From the NCBI RefSeq assembly GCF_000020125.1, contig NC_010676.1, positions 2,976,001 to 3,040,000 on the forward strand: DNA of 64,000 bases. The letters run 5' to 3'. Under the pieces are notes generated by a model. The model was not told the origin of the DNA. It was given only the letters and a program-made list of their open reading frames with translations, and searched no databases. The first letter of the stretch is position 1, and every line of letters starts with the position of its first letter. The DNA comes from Paraburkholderia phytofirmans PsJN (lineage in GTDB: Bacteria; Pseudomonadota; Gammaproteobacteria; Burkholderiales; Burkholderiaceae). A program made the position numbers and the translations under genes. This document shows positions 9,463-18,120 of this stretch, piece after piece.

Positions 9463-9960
9463 TCAGTAGGGTGCATTCACTACAACGTATTGCGCACCTT
9501 GAGGCTGGTACCAAGTGCTTCCGCAACGCTGATAGATCATGCCGCCATAGTTCACTGGCGCGCAATTCGGTGGTACCGAATTCACAATCGAACCCACGAT
9601 CGCGGATGTGACGCCGACGGCAGCAGTCACTGCAGCAGCCGTTGCGACAGGATGGTAGTCGTTGTCCCAACCGCCGTGATAATCGCCATGTGCATTTACA
9701 TTGACGTTCCGGTTGACATTCACATTTCTATTCACGGTGTTCACGCTAGTGTTTCGCACGTTGCGCGTGCGCGCGTCGGCATGTGCGTTGTTTAACTGCC
9801 CGCCCCCACGTGGCGCGTGTGCGGCTCCGCCTGAACCGCGTTGAACGTGATGGCCGCCGCGCCCGGCGGCTTCGGCCGGTCGCCATGCGGTCGTGGCAAG
9901 AAGCACTGACAGCGTTGTCGCGAGCAGCACCGCCTGTTTCTTCCCGTGTGCAGTGTTCAC
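9463..9960 (-). CDS. Exported Asn/Val/His-rich protein, function unknown
   Basis: 165 residues from a GTG at 9960, preceded by AAGGAGTGAATC, a strong ribosome site. Residues 1-32 are a signal peptide ending AEAAG. Residues 33-95 are low complexity (repeats of NVN and RNVNVN, with many His and Gly). A short hydrophobic stretch, TAAAVTAAVGVTSAIVGSIV, follows, and the C-terminal part has two Cys in NCAPVNYGG and YQRCGSTWYQPQGAQYVVV. The Cys pair could form a disulfide in the periplasm. The gene starts 3 bases after the DUF2092 gene stop, so translation is probably coupled. Confidence 0.75.
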   Translation of the reverse strand: MNTAHGKKQAVLLATTLSVLLATTAWRPAEAAGRGGHHVQRGSGGAAHAPRGGGQLNNAHADARTRNVRNTSVNTVNRNVNVNRNVNVNAHGDYHGGWDNDYHPVATAAAVTAAVGVTSAIVGSIVNSVPPNCAPVNYGGMIYQRCGSTWYQPQGAQYVVVNAPY

Positions 9961-9963
9961 GAT

Positions 9964-10740
9964 TCACTCCTTCTTTGCGCTGGCTGGAACCAGTTCGACC
10001 TGCCTGGCACCCACGGGTGGCCGGAATACAAACACAGACGTCCTGAACGTGGGTGAGGTGACCCAGTCAATAATTGACGTCGACTGCGGTCGTGCGTCGT
10101 CATCGCGCCGCGTGATGACGAGCTTTCGTGGCAAGGGGTTACCGTCAGCCTTGATCCAGATTTGCCAGTCGACGTCGTTCTCTCGAAAGGCATAGTGATT
10201 GCAAACGTCTGTGCCGACATAATCCTGCCCCGCATACATGGCGGATTCAAACTGATCGGCGGGCGCATCGGGCGTGCCCCAGACAAACAGATCGGCAAGC
10301 GGAATTTCCACCGCGAAGCGGGCACGGAGATGGTCGACCAGTTCGGCCAGGTTGCTATCGAACGGTACACTGGAATAGTATTTTTGCGCCGGAGTGTACA
10401 GCCAGACGGTCTTGCCGTCATAGAAGATCTCGCGTGTGCCGCGAGCGCTGCGCATGACGACGCGAACCCGGTTCGGACGATCCACATCGAGAACCGCAGT
10501 TGCCGTGTGCTGCAGCTTCTGGCCGTCCTCAAGCACGCGCTCACCTGTCAGTTCTGTGGAGACGGTAAATCGCTGCAACGCCTGGAGGTGTGCGCCCATG
10601 TCGCGAAGAGCCGATACCGCCGCGGGGTCCACGGCAGCCGTGGCAGCTACTGCCGATGCTGGCAATGTCTCCTGCGCATATAAGGGCACCGTGGCGATCG
10701 ATCCGGCAAATACCGCCGCGGCCAGGATGTGTCTCTTCAT
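9964..10740 (-). CDS. Exported DUF2092 protein (LolA/LolB-like fold likely)
   Basis: 258 residues from the ATG at 10740, which has GGGAGG six bases before it; a longer frame opens at 10809 without a comparable site. Residues 1-24 are a signal peptide ending PLYAQ. The body has the DUF2092 hallmarks VLDVDRPNRVRVVMRS, IFYDGKTVWLYTPAQKYYSSV and YVGTDVCNHYAFRENDVDWQIW. DUF2092 resembles periplasmic lipid-carrier folds such as LolA, so a role with hydrophobic ligands is plausible, but that is inference. First gene of an operon with the exported protein at 9463-9960, divergent from the channel-like gene at 11263. Confidence 0.85.
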   Translation of the reverse strand: MKRHILAAAVFAGSIATVPLYAQETLPASAVAATAAVDPAAVSALRDMGAHLQALQRFTVSTELTGERVLEDGQKLQHTATAVLDVDRPNRVRVVMRSARGTREIFYDGKTVWLYTPAQKYYSSVPFDSNLAELVDHLRARFAVEIPLADLFVWGTPDAPADQFESAMYAGQDYVGTDVCNHYAFRENDVDWQIWIKADGNPLPRKLVITRRDDDARPQSTSIIDWVTSPTFRTSVFVFRPPVGARQVELVPASAKKE

Positions 10741-10931
10741 GGTGCCTCCCTGAAGGATCAGAGATTTGAAACCGATGGAGTGGCGGAAGCCTTTCTGCTT
10801 AACCCCCATCCGTGCGCGAAGGTAAATTGCTCACACTTTGCCGCAACGCTGCGAGGTTCACGAAACATCACAATCGGGATCCATATGTTCGCCTGCCTGC
10901 GTCAAGAAGATTAGGCGCTAGTGAGCGTCGC

Positions 10932-10951
10932 CGCTATCCGAAAAACGAAAT
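10932..10951 (+). promoter_or_regulatory. Operator-like element, copy 2
   Basis: The core CTATCCGAAAAACGAAA differs from copy 1 at two positions. It is about 190 bases before the DUF2092 start codon and faces copy 3 in inverted orientation. Confidence 0.5.
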
Positions 10952-11109
10952 GGGCTGGTTTGCGCGAATGAACGACTGCAGATTTTTGCACTCGCGTCTT
11001 ATTGAAGCGAAGGAACTTATGGAATGGGTAAAAACGTCTCACGAACAAGGTGAATGCACGTAAAAGTGACGGATATAAAGGCATGCTTGGTTGGTGCGCT
11101 TGAAAAACA

Positions 11110-11129
11110 TTTTCGCTTTTTGGATAACG
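11110..11129 (-). promoter_or_regulatory. Operator-like element, copy 3 (inverted)
   Basis: Read on the minus strand the core is TTATCCAAAAAGCGAAA, matching copy 1 except for one core base and the last base. It lies about 134 bases before the ATG of the outer-membrane gene at 11263. Confidence 0.5.
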
Positions 11130-11262
11130 CCCTTCACAAGGTTTACCTATTCTCATCAGGTAACACAGACCTTCCCAGCGAGGCCATGAGCAGCCCGTAG
11201 CCGGAAGCGCGGCATACGAGGCACTCAGTGGAACGGGCACCAGTCGAGATAAGGACTTCCGA

Positions 11263-12075
11263 ATGACCAGCGCGCGAAGGATTGCGAGATTCCTGGCCTA
11301 TGTCGCAGCGGCGACGGTGCTTCCCACTGTGGCTCATGCCCAGAGCGATTCCGATCTTGCCAAGCAGCTAAGCAATCCTGTTGCCGCCTTGATCAGCGTG
11401 CCGTTTCAGTTCAACTACGATGGCAACATCGGTACTGACCGCGGCGGAAATAAGTATCTCCTGAACTTCCAGCCGGTTATCCCTTTTCATCTGAACGACC
11501 AGTGGAATCTGATCTCGCGGACCATCGTGCCCGTGATTTCGCAAAGCGACATCGCACCGGGTTCTGGTTCACAGACAGGTCTTGGAGACGTGGTTCAAAG
11601 CTTTTTCTTCTCACCGCAAAAGCCGACGGCGAGTGGATTGATCTGGGGTGTGGGGCCGGTGTTTCTGCTACCGACGGATACGGACCGCCTGCTCGGGGCG
11701 GAGAAATGGGGTGCGGGACCGACAGCAGTGTTGCTATGGCAGGCAAATGGCTGGACATACGGTGCATTGGTGAACCATATCTGGTCGTTTGCGGGAAACG
11801 CAAACCGGCCAGCCGTGAGTTCGACGTTTCTACAGCCTTTCCTTAATTACACAACCACGACTGCATGGACGTTCGGTCTGAATACCGAGTCGACATACGA
11901 TTGGAACCGTCATCAGTGGTCAATGCCGATTAACGCGACGGTCAGCAAGCTGCTGAAATTTGGCAAGCAGCCTGTGAGTATCGGCGGGGGTGTACGGTAT
12001 TGGGCCGCCAGCCCGGATTCAGGTCCGCACGGCTGGGGGGCGCGTCTGATCGTCACCTTGCTTTTCCCGAAATGA
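11263..12075 (+). CDS. Outer-membrane channel-like protein (often labelled neuromedin U or meta-pathway transporter)
   Basis: 270 residues. The ATG at 11263 follows AAGGA at seven bases. Residues 1-27 are a signal peptide ending VAHAQ. The mature part begins LAKQLSNPVAALISVPFQFNYD and contains LNFQPVIPFHLNDQWNLISR, GLGDVVQSFFFSP and WGVGPVFLLPTD, blocks that recur in a family misnamed neuromedin U in Burkholderia annotations and related to outer-membrane proteins of aromatic catabolism. The end, ARLIVTLLFPK, lacks a terminal Phe. Divergent from the DUF2092 operon across the element-bearing region, so shared control is likely. Confidence 0.82.
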   Translation: MTSARRIARFLAYVAAATVLPTVAHAQSDSDLAKQLSNPVAALISVPFQFNYDGNIGTDRGGNKYLLNFQPVIPFHLNDQWNLISRTIVPVISQSDIAPGSGSQTGLGDVVQSFFFSPQKPTASGLIWGVGPVFLLPTDTDRLLGAEKWGAGPTAVLLWQANGWTYGALVNHIWSFAGNANRPAVSSTFLQPFLNYTTTTAWTFGLNTESTYDWNRHQWSMPINATVSKLLKFGKQPVSIGGGVRYWAASPDSGPHGWGARLIVTLLFPK

Positions 12076-12210
12076 GTTCGCCCCAGGATACTGCTTTGCT
12101 TGAGACGGGAATGTCCGTGAACTGCCGACCACCGGAAGCAAAAGAACTGAGATCGGGCGGGTACCACGGGCTTCGCGCTTTTTCTGTTGAACGTGCGGAG
12201 AGGTCACGCC

Positions 12211-12975
12211 ATGGCAACGTTCGTTGATCACCCGGTAGTGATGTTCGTTGTTCTGCTCCTGCTATTCATTGGTGCGGTGGCGTTCGGCGCTTTCACATTG
12301 AAACGGATTGTGACGCTAACGGATGCTGAGCGCGATGACTTCAATCTGATCCAGGCGTCGACGTTGACATTGCTGGCTCTCCTTATTGGTTTCAGCTTGT
12401 CGATGGCCGTCAACAGGTACGATCAAAGGAAAAATCTGGAGGAAGAAGAAGCCAATGCTATCGGGACGCAGTATGTACGGGCTGATCTCGTGGATAAGAA
12501 ATTCGGCGATCCAATGAAAGCAGCGCTGGCAAGCTACGCGCGCCTTCGTCTGGCTGACTATGAGACGCGCGACCACAATGAGCGTGCCCGGATCGGGAAC
12601 GAAACAGCAGCGTTACAGGCAGAGCTGTGGAGACTGGCAAGCGCTGCAGCAATCGACAAACCGACACCCGTTTCCGCTGTCGTCGCAACAGGCATGAACG
12701 ACGTGCTCAATTCGCAGGACTACGCGGAGGCCGCGCGGATCAATCACATCCCCGTCGGCGCGTGGATACTGATGTTTCTGATTTCGGTTTTCGCGTGCGT
12801 GGTGCAAGGTTACGGCGCTAAAGGCAAGCTGCGGCGCGGCGTGCTCATCACGATCCTTCCCGTCACAGTATCACTGTCGCTGGCACTGATTGCCGATATC
12901 GACAGCCCACGAGGCGGCATCATCCGCGTTCAGCCTCTGGATCTGATGCGTCTCATCCATTCACTGGAGAGGTGA
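12211..12975 (+). CDS. Bestrophin-like (DUF4239-type) inner-membrane protein, copy A
   Basis: 254 residues from the ATG at 12211, which has GGAGAGG eight bases before it; the frame also opens at 12187. Two hydrophobic segments lie in the first 70 residues and two near the C-terminus (VGAWILMFLISVFACVVQGYG and TILPVTVSLSLALIADIDSP). The conserved centre LSMAVNRYDQRKNLEEEEANAIGTQ follows the second. A paralogue is encoded at 18121-18888. NCBI names such proteins bestrophin-like domain proteins; ion conduction is possible but unproven. It lies 135 bases after the outer-membrane gene and 50 before the third DUF1254 gene, on the same strand. Confidence 0.8.
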   Translation: MATFVDHPVVMFVVLLLLFIGAVAFGAFTLKRIVTLTDAERDDFNLIQASTLTLLALLIGFSLSMAVNRYDQRKNLEEEEANAIGTQYVRADLVDKKFGDPMKAALASYARLRLADYETRDHNERARIGNETAALQAELWRLASAAAIDKPTPVSAVVATGMNDVLNSQDYAEAARINHIPVGAWILMFLISVFACVVQGYGAKGKLRRGVLITILPVTVSLSLALIADIDSPRGGIIRVQPLDLMRLIHSLER

Positions 12976-13025
12976 CCGTTCGTCGCAGGAGCCTGAATGT
13001 CGATTTACATCTCGAGGAGACAGGC

Positions 13026-14065
13026 ATGAGAGCAAGTTACTACCTGTGTACGTTTGGCTTGATCTTTGTACTGGCAACGGGCGAGGCATTCGCGCAGCGG
13101 GGCAAACGCATGTAACAGATCAAAACTTTGCGCGCGCAATGACGGATCTCGCGATGCAAAAGGAAGTCGAGCAGGGTGCCAACAACGCATGGCATCACCA
13201 CAGAAAGACCATGGCGCTGTCCGAACAGCCCGCGCCGTTGATGAATCGCGACACGGTCTACTCGTTTGCCGTTCTCGACGGTGGCGGCGACGTGGCTATC
13301 ACCCTGCCCCCCAATGACGGGCGATACATGTCATTGCAGATCGTGAATCATGACCATGTCACCTACAAGGTGTTCTACGGCCCTGGCAGATACGTGATTC
13401 CCGCCAACAAAACCACTGATTTTTTCTACGCGAATGTGCGGATGCAGATCAATGACAAAGACCCGGAGGACGTCAGGAAGGTCAACCAATACCAGGACGA
13501 ACTAAAAATCGAGTATCTCAATGGATACCAGCCGAAGCCGTTCAAGGTCACCAATTGGAATATGAAAGACTTTGAGAAGGTTCGAAGCCATTACGTCGCA
13601 GAAGCACAGAAGGAAGGAATACGCGACACGATGGGAACGGAGGCGCATCCGGTCTCGCTTGACGCCCGCAACCGTGGGGTTTCAATCGCAACGGGACTGC
13701 TCCCCGACAAGGACGCCGTGTATCTGACAGCCAAGCACGTGGTAACGATGGGGAAGACGTACAAAGCGACCTACCAGGTACCAGAGCAGGTTGATCCAAA
13801 ACTTGGTTTCTATTCCGTGACGGTCTATGGCGATGACCAGTATCTGAAGACGGACAAGGGCTCGACCATCAGCAACACTGAGATCAAGCTCAATCCAGAC
13901 GGCAAGACCTTCGACATTTACTTCGTCCCTGAGAGCGAATTCGGTAAGGGCGGTCACGCGAACGAACTGATCATTCCCACCGCACCGTTCTGGACCTGCA
14001 TGCGCATCTATATGCCGGGCGCTTCCGTAGTCAACGGAAAGTACAAGCTTCCCAAGCTCAGTTGA
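13026..14065 (+). pseudogene. DUF1254/DUF1214 gene with a frameshift after the signal peptide
   Basis: An ATG at 13026 with GAGGAG six bases ahead opens a clear signal peptide (SYYLCTFGLIFVLATGEAFAQ) but stops at a TAA at 13113. The remaining 310 residues, starting around THVTDQNFARAMTDLAMQKE, continue in another frame to 14065. Restoring one base near 13103, in the run GCGGGGC, joins the two. The body has the expected blocks MNRDTVYSFAVLDGGGDVAI, FYGPGRYVIPANKTTDFFYA, FYSVTVYGDDQYL and TAPFWTCMRIYMP. Without the signal peptide the product would not be exported, so this is either a recent pseudogene or a sequencing error. Confidence 0.7.
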
Positions 14066-14159
14066 TCCGCTTTATTGCGTTAGCCACCAGGCGTCGCTGA
14101 CAGAGCGTTCGCGGCGTCTGGGTTCAATCCAACGTCCCGGGAAGTGAAACGCCGTCATG

Positions 14160-14500
14160 TCTAACTCACTCTCGCATTCCGCAGGTCTTTTTGGGCCGTA
14201 CTTTGCGCGCTCGCTTTCGCAATGGCAGCGTGTTTGACGACTGACCACCCGGCTACCGCGAACGCGACCAATCCTGCGGCTCCCGCTGTAGCCGCACCGA
14301 CGGATCAGGAGATCGTGGACGCCTGGTCATATCTGTACGCGCGCTACCTGGTCCTGAGGCAGGAGAACTATGACATCAACGTCGAGAAAGTGGGATACAA
14401 CGGATCAAGTACAACCCGCTCGGCTCAGCGCAGTTCGTGAATCCTAACCTTGATGTCGCGTATCTTTGGCTTCCGTGCCACGTAGAGAAGCTGATGGGCG
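14160..14500 (+). pseudogene. Remnant of a fourth DUF1254 gene
   Basis: One frame gives a lipoprotein-like signal, SFWAVLCALAFAMAACLTTD, then DQEIVDAWSYLYARYLVLRQ and NVEKVGYN. The next part, RIKYNPLGSAQFVNPNLDVA, is in a different frame from about 14400, and similarity ends soon after. This is the N-terminal quarter of a DUF1254 protein broken by at least one frameshift and a large deletion. No valid start precedes it in frame. Confidence 0.6.
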
Positions 14501-14835
14501 TCTCGCCACTCGTTGGGCGGACCGGCCGACCGCTATTTTCGCGAGAATCAACATTGCGCCAAGACATCTAAGTCGTCGCAATTGGGTCGTGAATATGGGT
14601 TGGCCGCTGCAGGCAGTTGCGGTCCTACTACTCGACGCCGCCAAGGTCAGCAATCCGCAGATGCGGACGTTTAACGGAAGAAACCTCAAAGTCGGCAAAA
14701 GCTGGACCGCCGTGTTGCGACGCACCTGATCGAATGTCCGCTTGCAAGTTTGCAGCCACCGGACGCTTTGCCGAAACGAAATCCGGGGAACGCAGGTTTC
14801 TGAAAAGCGGCAGGCGGAATACTCGAGGTGAATTG
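14501..14835. other. No recognisable gene
   Basis: The interval between the DUF1254 remnant and the response-regulator gene has only short frames on both strands and no family signature that I can name. Confidence 0.5.
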
Positions 14836-15213
14836 TCACCGGGTCCCACTATCCGGCGCTACCCGCGAAATGGCGTCGAGAAGATCCCTGGCCACAAATG
14901 GCTTGATGAGTAATTCCTGACCACCGGCGCTTGCGACCGCGTTGCGCGTCGCCGGATCGTCGTGCGAGGTGATAAACACAACTGGAGGGCGAGGATAGCG
15001 GAGTTGCTCATACAAGCGCGGCCCTGAAACGCCCGGCAGTTGGACGTCCAGCACGAGGCAGTGTGGTACGCGCATGCGGCTCGCCCCAACATATGCCTCT
15101 GCACTGTCGAACACGAGGATGTCGAAACCAGACACAGTCAACAGGCGCTGCAAAGCACGACCCATCCCGGCGTCGTCTTCGACGACCACGATCAACTGTC
15201 TGATTTGGTTCAT
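14836..15213 (-). CDS. Single-domain response regulator (CheY-like receiver)
   Basis: 125 residues with only a receiver domain. The acidic pair is in VVVEDDAG (residues 9-16), the phosphoacceptor Asp in CLVLDVQLPG (about residue 56), the switch Thr/Ser in VFITSHDD and the conserved Lys in LLIKPF. There is no output domain, so it may act by protein contact or as a phosphate sink. It lies 96 bases downstream of the FixJ-like regulator on the same strand and is likely part of that operon. Confidence 0.88.
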   Translation of the reverse strand: MNQIRQLIVVVEDDAGMGRALQRLLTVSGFDILVFDSAEAYVGASRMRVPHCLVLDVQLPGVSGPRLYEQLRYPRPPVVFITSHDDPATRNAVASAGGQELLIKPFVARDLLDAISRVAPDSGTR

Positions 15214-15309
15214 TGCCCGCCAAGGTTTCTTGCCTCAAGTTTCATGTGAGCCAAGGTCCGGCGCTATCAGGGCATGGGGCAAGCCGTTGCCCTTTGGGGC
15301 AAGCGGAGA

Positions 15310-15933
15310 TCAGATAGAGGCTTTACGGCGGACAATCGGCTCAGCCAGTATGACAAGGTCGGCAAACGAACGGGCGTGCAGCTTACGCATCAGGCCGGCC
15401 CGGCAGGATTTGACTGTTCGCTCGCTCAAAGCCAGTTCCGCGGCAATCTGCTTGTTAAGTCGACCAGCGACGATACCGCGTAGTACGACCTGCTCCCGCG
15501 CGTTCAGATCGGAAGCGTCGACCGGCTGAAGTGACTCGGCCGGGGAAGGAGTAACGGCTGCAGACGCGAGCGCATTGTCCAACGCGGCGAAGAGAGTCTG
15601 CGCATCGATCGGCTTGAGGAGGAAGTCGAAAGCCCCACCCTTGATGGCCATGACCGTTCTGGCAATATCGCTGTGGGCGCTGATGAAGACGATTGGCATC
15701 TCCCTGCCAAGCCGTTGCAGCGCCCGTTGCAAGTCGAGGCCGCCGGGACCGGGCAGTTCCAGGTCGAGCAGCAGGCACCCTGGCGGCGCGACCGGATCGG
15801 CAACAAGAAACTCTCCAGCGCTCGCGTACTCCTTCACCGCATATCCCGCTTGACTCAGAAGCCGCCTCAGGGCGGTACGCATAGCGGGATCATCGTCAAC
15901 GACATGGATGACGGTTTCGGCACGATTGATCAC
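15310..15933 (-). CDS. FixJ/LuxR-type response regulator
   Basis: 207 residues from a GTG at 15933, chosen because AAGGAGGACACCC directly precedes it and because the GTGA there overlaps the stop of the kinase gene by four bases. The receiver has VIHVVDDDPAMR, the phosphoacceptor in GCLLLDLELPG and Lys in LLKPIDAQTL. The C-terminal GerE/LuxR helix-turn-helix has LNAREQVVLRGIVAGRLNKQ and LALSERTVKSCRAGLMRKL. It should be phosphorylated by the kinase at 15930-17906 and act as a DNA-binding regulator. Targets are unknown. Confidence 0.92.
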   Translation of the reverse strand: MINRAETVIHVVDDDPAMRTALRRLLSQAGYAVKEYASAGEFLVADPVAPPGCLLLDLELPGPGGLDLQRALQRLGREMPIVFISAHSDIARTVMAIKGGAFDFLLKPIDAQTLFAALDNALASAAVTPSPAESLQPVDASDLNAREQVVLRGIVAGRLNKQIAAELALSERTVKSCRAGLMRKLHARSFADLVILAEPIVRRKASI

Positions 15934-17906
15934 GGGTGTCCTCCTTGTGGCATTGGCGGGGCGGTCAAGCCGGCGCTTTCCGTTGATGGATTGCGCCCGG
16001 TAGGAGTGGGTGAGAGCACGGGCCGCTCGGATGCGGGAAGCCACACAGTGAAAACACTGCCACCGCCGTCGCGGGACGCACCGCGGACCTGTCCACCGTG
16101 CGTTGAGACGATGGTGCGCACAATTGAAAGTCCAAGTCCCATACCGTGCGGTTTGGTCGTATAAAGCGAGTCAAACATACGCTCTCCGGCATCTGCCGGA
16201 AAGCCGTGCCCGCTGTCGGCCACGATCAGTTGGTAACCTTTTCCTGCAAGTTGAGTCGAGATAGAGACAATGCGTTCCCCGAGGGGCGTTTCCTCCATCG
16301 CGTCCATTGCATTGATAACGAGATTGATCAATACCTGTTGAAGTTGCACGCGGTCCCCGAGCACGCAGGCATTTTGCGCCGCGAAGTTCGATTCGACGGC
16401 GATGCGTCTACGCCGCGCTTCAAGATTTAGCAACGCCAGCCCTTCGTCAAAAGCGCCATTGAGGTCCAACGGGACGTATTCGAACGTGCGCTTTTGCAGA
16501 AGCGCCCGCAGTCGCTGCACTACCTGATTCGCGCGCAGCGCGTCGCGGCGTATGTCTGCAAGAATAGCGTGTAGTTCGTCCTCGGGCTCGTTACGAAGCA
16601 TCAGGCCGGCGGCGTCCGCGTTGCTGAGAATAGCACCCAGCGGCTGGCCGATCTCATGTGCGACCGATGCGCTCAGTTCGCCCGCCGAGGCGAACCGCGC
16701 CGCGCGGGCCAGTTCGTTCGATCGCAGGGTCGCTTCGTCTTCGGCGATCCGGCGTCGCTGGCGCTGCCACAGCAGAGCGGCGATGGTCAGCGCCTGCAGT
16801 AAAACGATTGCAACCGCGCCAAGCACCATGATCCGGTACTCTCGCCAGAGTGAAGGAGGTACATTGACCAACTCACAATCCGCAGGCAAGCCACGCGTAT
16901 CCAGCCCCAGCTTCTCGATCACCCCGACGTCTGCGATGCAGTGCGACGGGTTTGCCGATGAGACGGCGCCCTGACGTGGGGCCTCCCCGAGAAGTATCGA
17001 TGCGGCGAGCGCGCCGGTAGTGCGGCCATTCGCGTCGAAGTTGACTACCGATCCCGCCGCCAGCCCGTGGCCCAAATAGGTCGGATACCAGCCGTATATC
17101 GGCGCGCCCGAAACCTTTGCCATCGGCGCAACGACTTCATAGGGAAAGAACGTGCGACCAGTACGATCCCGATACATAGTCGTGTAAAGAACCGCTGCCG
17201 TGCTGTCGAGCGCGGCAAGGCGTTGCTGCAATTCGGAGACGGTCAACCCGCTCCACACATCGACCGTCCACTGGCGCGACGTGCGCGCGCGCGCCGTAGC
17301 GACAGCAATCTGCTCTGAGCGGAGATCCAGCTTGGCGAGGCCGGACACGATGACGAGACGCCGTGCGCGGGGTTGAAGAATTTCCGCCAAAGCAAGAGTT
17401 CCGTTCACATCGAGATAGGTGGGGACATAGGCAAAATCCGCAGGTATATCCTTTTGGCGGCCGGCCGCGACACTGGAAATGACGACAGGTACGCCCGGCC
17501 AGATCTCGTCGTGATAACGCTTCGTGAAGTCCAACGCAAAGTCGGCAAGGCCGATCACGATGTCGACCTGTTTGTGCTCATATTTTCTTTTGAGAAGCAC
17601 CAGAAAGCTGTTCATCAATTCGGCGTTGTCGAATCGCAGATCGTCGAGCGAGTCGGTGTAGAACTCGACGCCATCTGGAGCCATAGCGGCGACCGAATGG
17701 CGTATGGCGCGAATCTGCTCCTGGGCTGCCGGTTGTGTGGGGTCCGCGCCCGGCAGAATCACCACACGCCAGGTATGCTCCGCGTAGGCGCACGTGTAGA
17801 AGCCGAGCACGGTCAGAAACAGGTAAAGAACAACGCGGCCCCGCGCGAAAACTAGTCGCGCGAGCACTGCCGTCAGGATCCTCGGGGGGGCGCGTTCGTC
17901 TTTCAT
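15930..17906 (-). CDS. Sensor histidine kinase with an ABC-substrate-binding-like sensor
   Basis: 658 residues from the ATG at 17906. A first membrane segment at about 26-42 (VLYLFLTVLGFYTCAYA) is followed by a periplasmic region of some 310 residues resembling the ABC_sub_bind family (VDIVIGLADFALDFTKRYHD, VPVVISSVAAG, LVIVSGLAKLDLRSEQ). A second membrane segment, VLGAVAIVLLQALTIAALLW, lies at about 365-385. The dimerisation/phosphoacceptor motif ASVAHEIGQPLGAILSN has its His near residue 425. The ATP-binding domain has LINLVINAMDAM, DSGHGFP and GMGLGLSIV. It overlaps its regulator gene by four bases. The ligand is unknown, possibly a small organic molecule. Confidence 0.93.
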   Translation of the reverse strand: MKDERAPPRILTAVLARLVFARGRVVLYLFLTVLGFYTCAYAEHTWRVVILPGADPTQPAAQEQIRAIRHSVAAMAPDGVEFYTDSLDDLRFDNAELMNSFLVLLKRKYEHKQVDIVIGLADFALDFTKRYHDEIWPGVPVVISSVAAGRQKDIPADFAYVPTYLDVNGTLALAEILQPRARRLVIVSGLAKLDLRSEQIAVATARARTSRQWTVDVWSGLTVSELQQRLAALDSTAAVLYTTMYRDRTGRTFFPYEVVAPMAKVSGAPIYGWYPTYLGHGLAAGSVVNFDANGRTTGALAASILLGEAPRQGAVSSANPSHCIADVGVIEKLGLDTRGLPADCELVNVPPSLWREYRIMVLGAVAIVLLQALTIAALLWQRQRRRIAEDEATLRSNELARAARFASAGELSASVAHEIGQPLGAILSNADAAGLMLRNEPEDELHAILADIRRDALRANQVVQRLRALLQKRTFEYVPLDLNGAFDEGLALLNLEARRRRIAVESNFAAQNACVLGDRVQLQQVLINLVINAMDAMEETPLGERIVSISTQLAGKGYQLIVADSGHGFPADAGERMFDSLYTTKPHGMGLGLSIVRTIVSTHGGQVRGASRDGGGSVFTVWLPASERPVLSPTPTGRNPSTESAGLTAPPMPQGGHP

Positions 17907-18120
17907 GGCTCTGGCAGGACTAACGTCGTGCTAACTATGCCTGAGGTTTTTGCCAGTCGAATAGTCTTTTGTAAGAAAATTGTCCGGGAAAGGCTAGCGT
18001 TTCCCGCTGATATGCGAATCAGTTGATCTATTCGCAGCCCGCATAATTCCAATGCCTTTGTAGCACCCGGGCGCCAGTTGCCCGTCAGGCGATTGAGCTG
18101 GTTAGATACGGCGTGCCGTT

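Larger units (their letters stand above)
10741..11262. other. Divergent intergenic region without a convincing gene
   Basis: 522 bases between the DUF2092 operon (minus) and the outer-membrane gene (plus). Short open frames exist but none has a credible start and composition. The region holds two inverted copies of the operator-like element (10932-10951 and 11110-11129), so it probably contains both divergent promoters. Confidence 0.6.

Noticed and set aside
10932..11129. Inverted elements as ends of a small MITE
   Set aside because: A third copy stands alone at 7760, similarity ends at the 20-base core, and no target duplication is seen; an operator is simpler.
11477..11803. Minus-strand frame inside the outer-membrane gene
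   Set aside because: Lacks a ribosome site and is Arg/Pro/Ser-rich; the plus strand has a signal peptide and family motifs.
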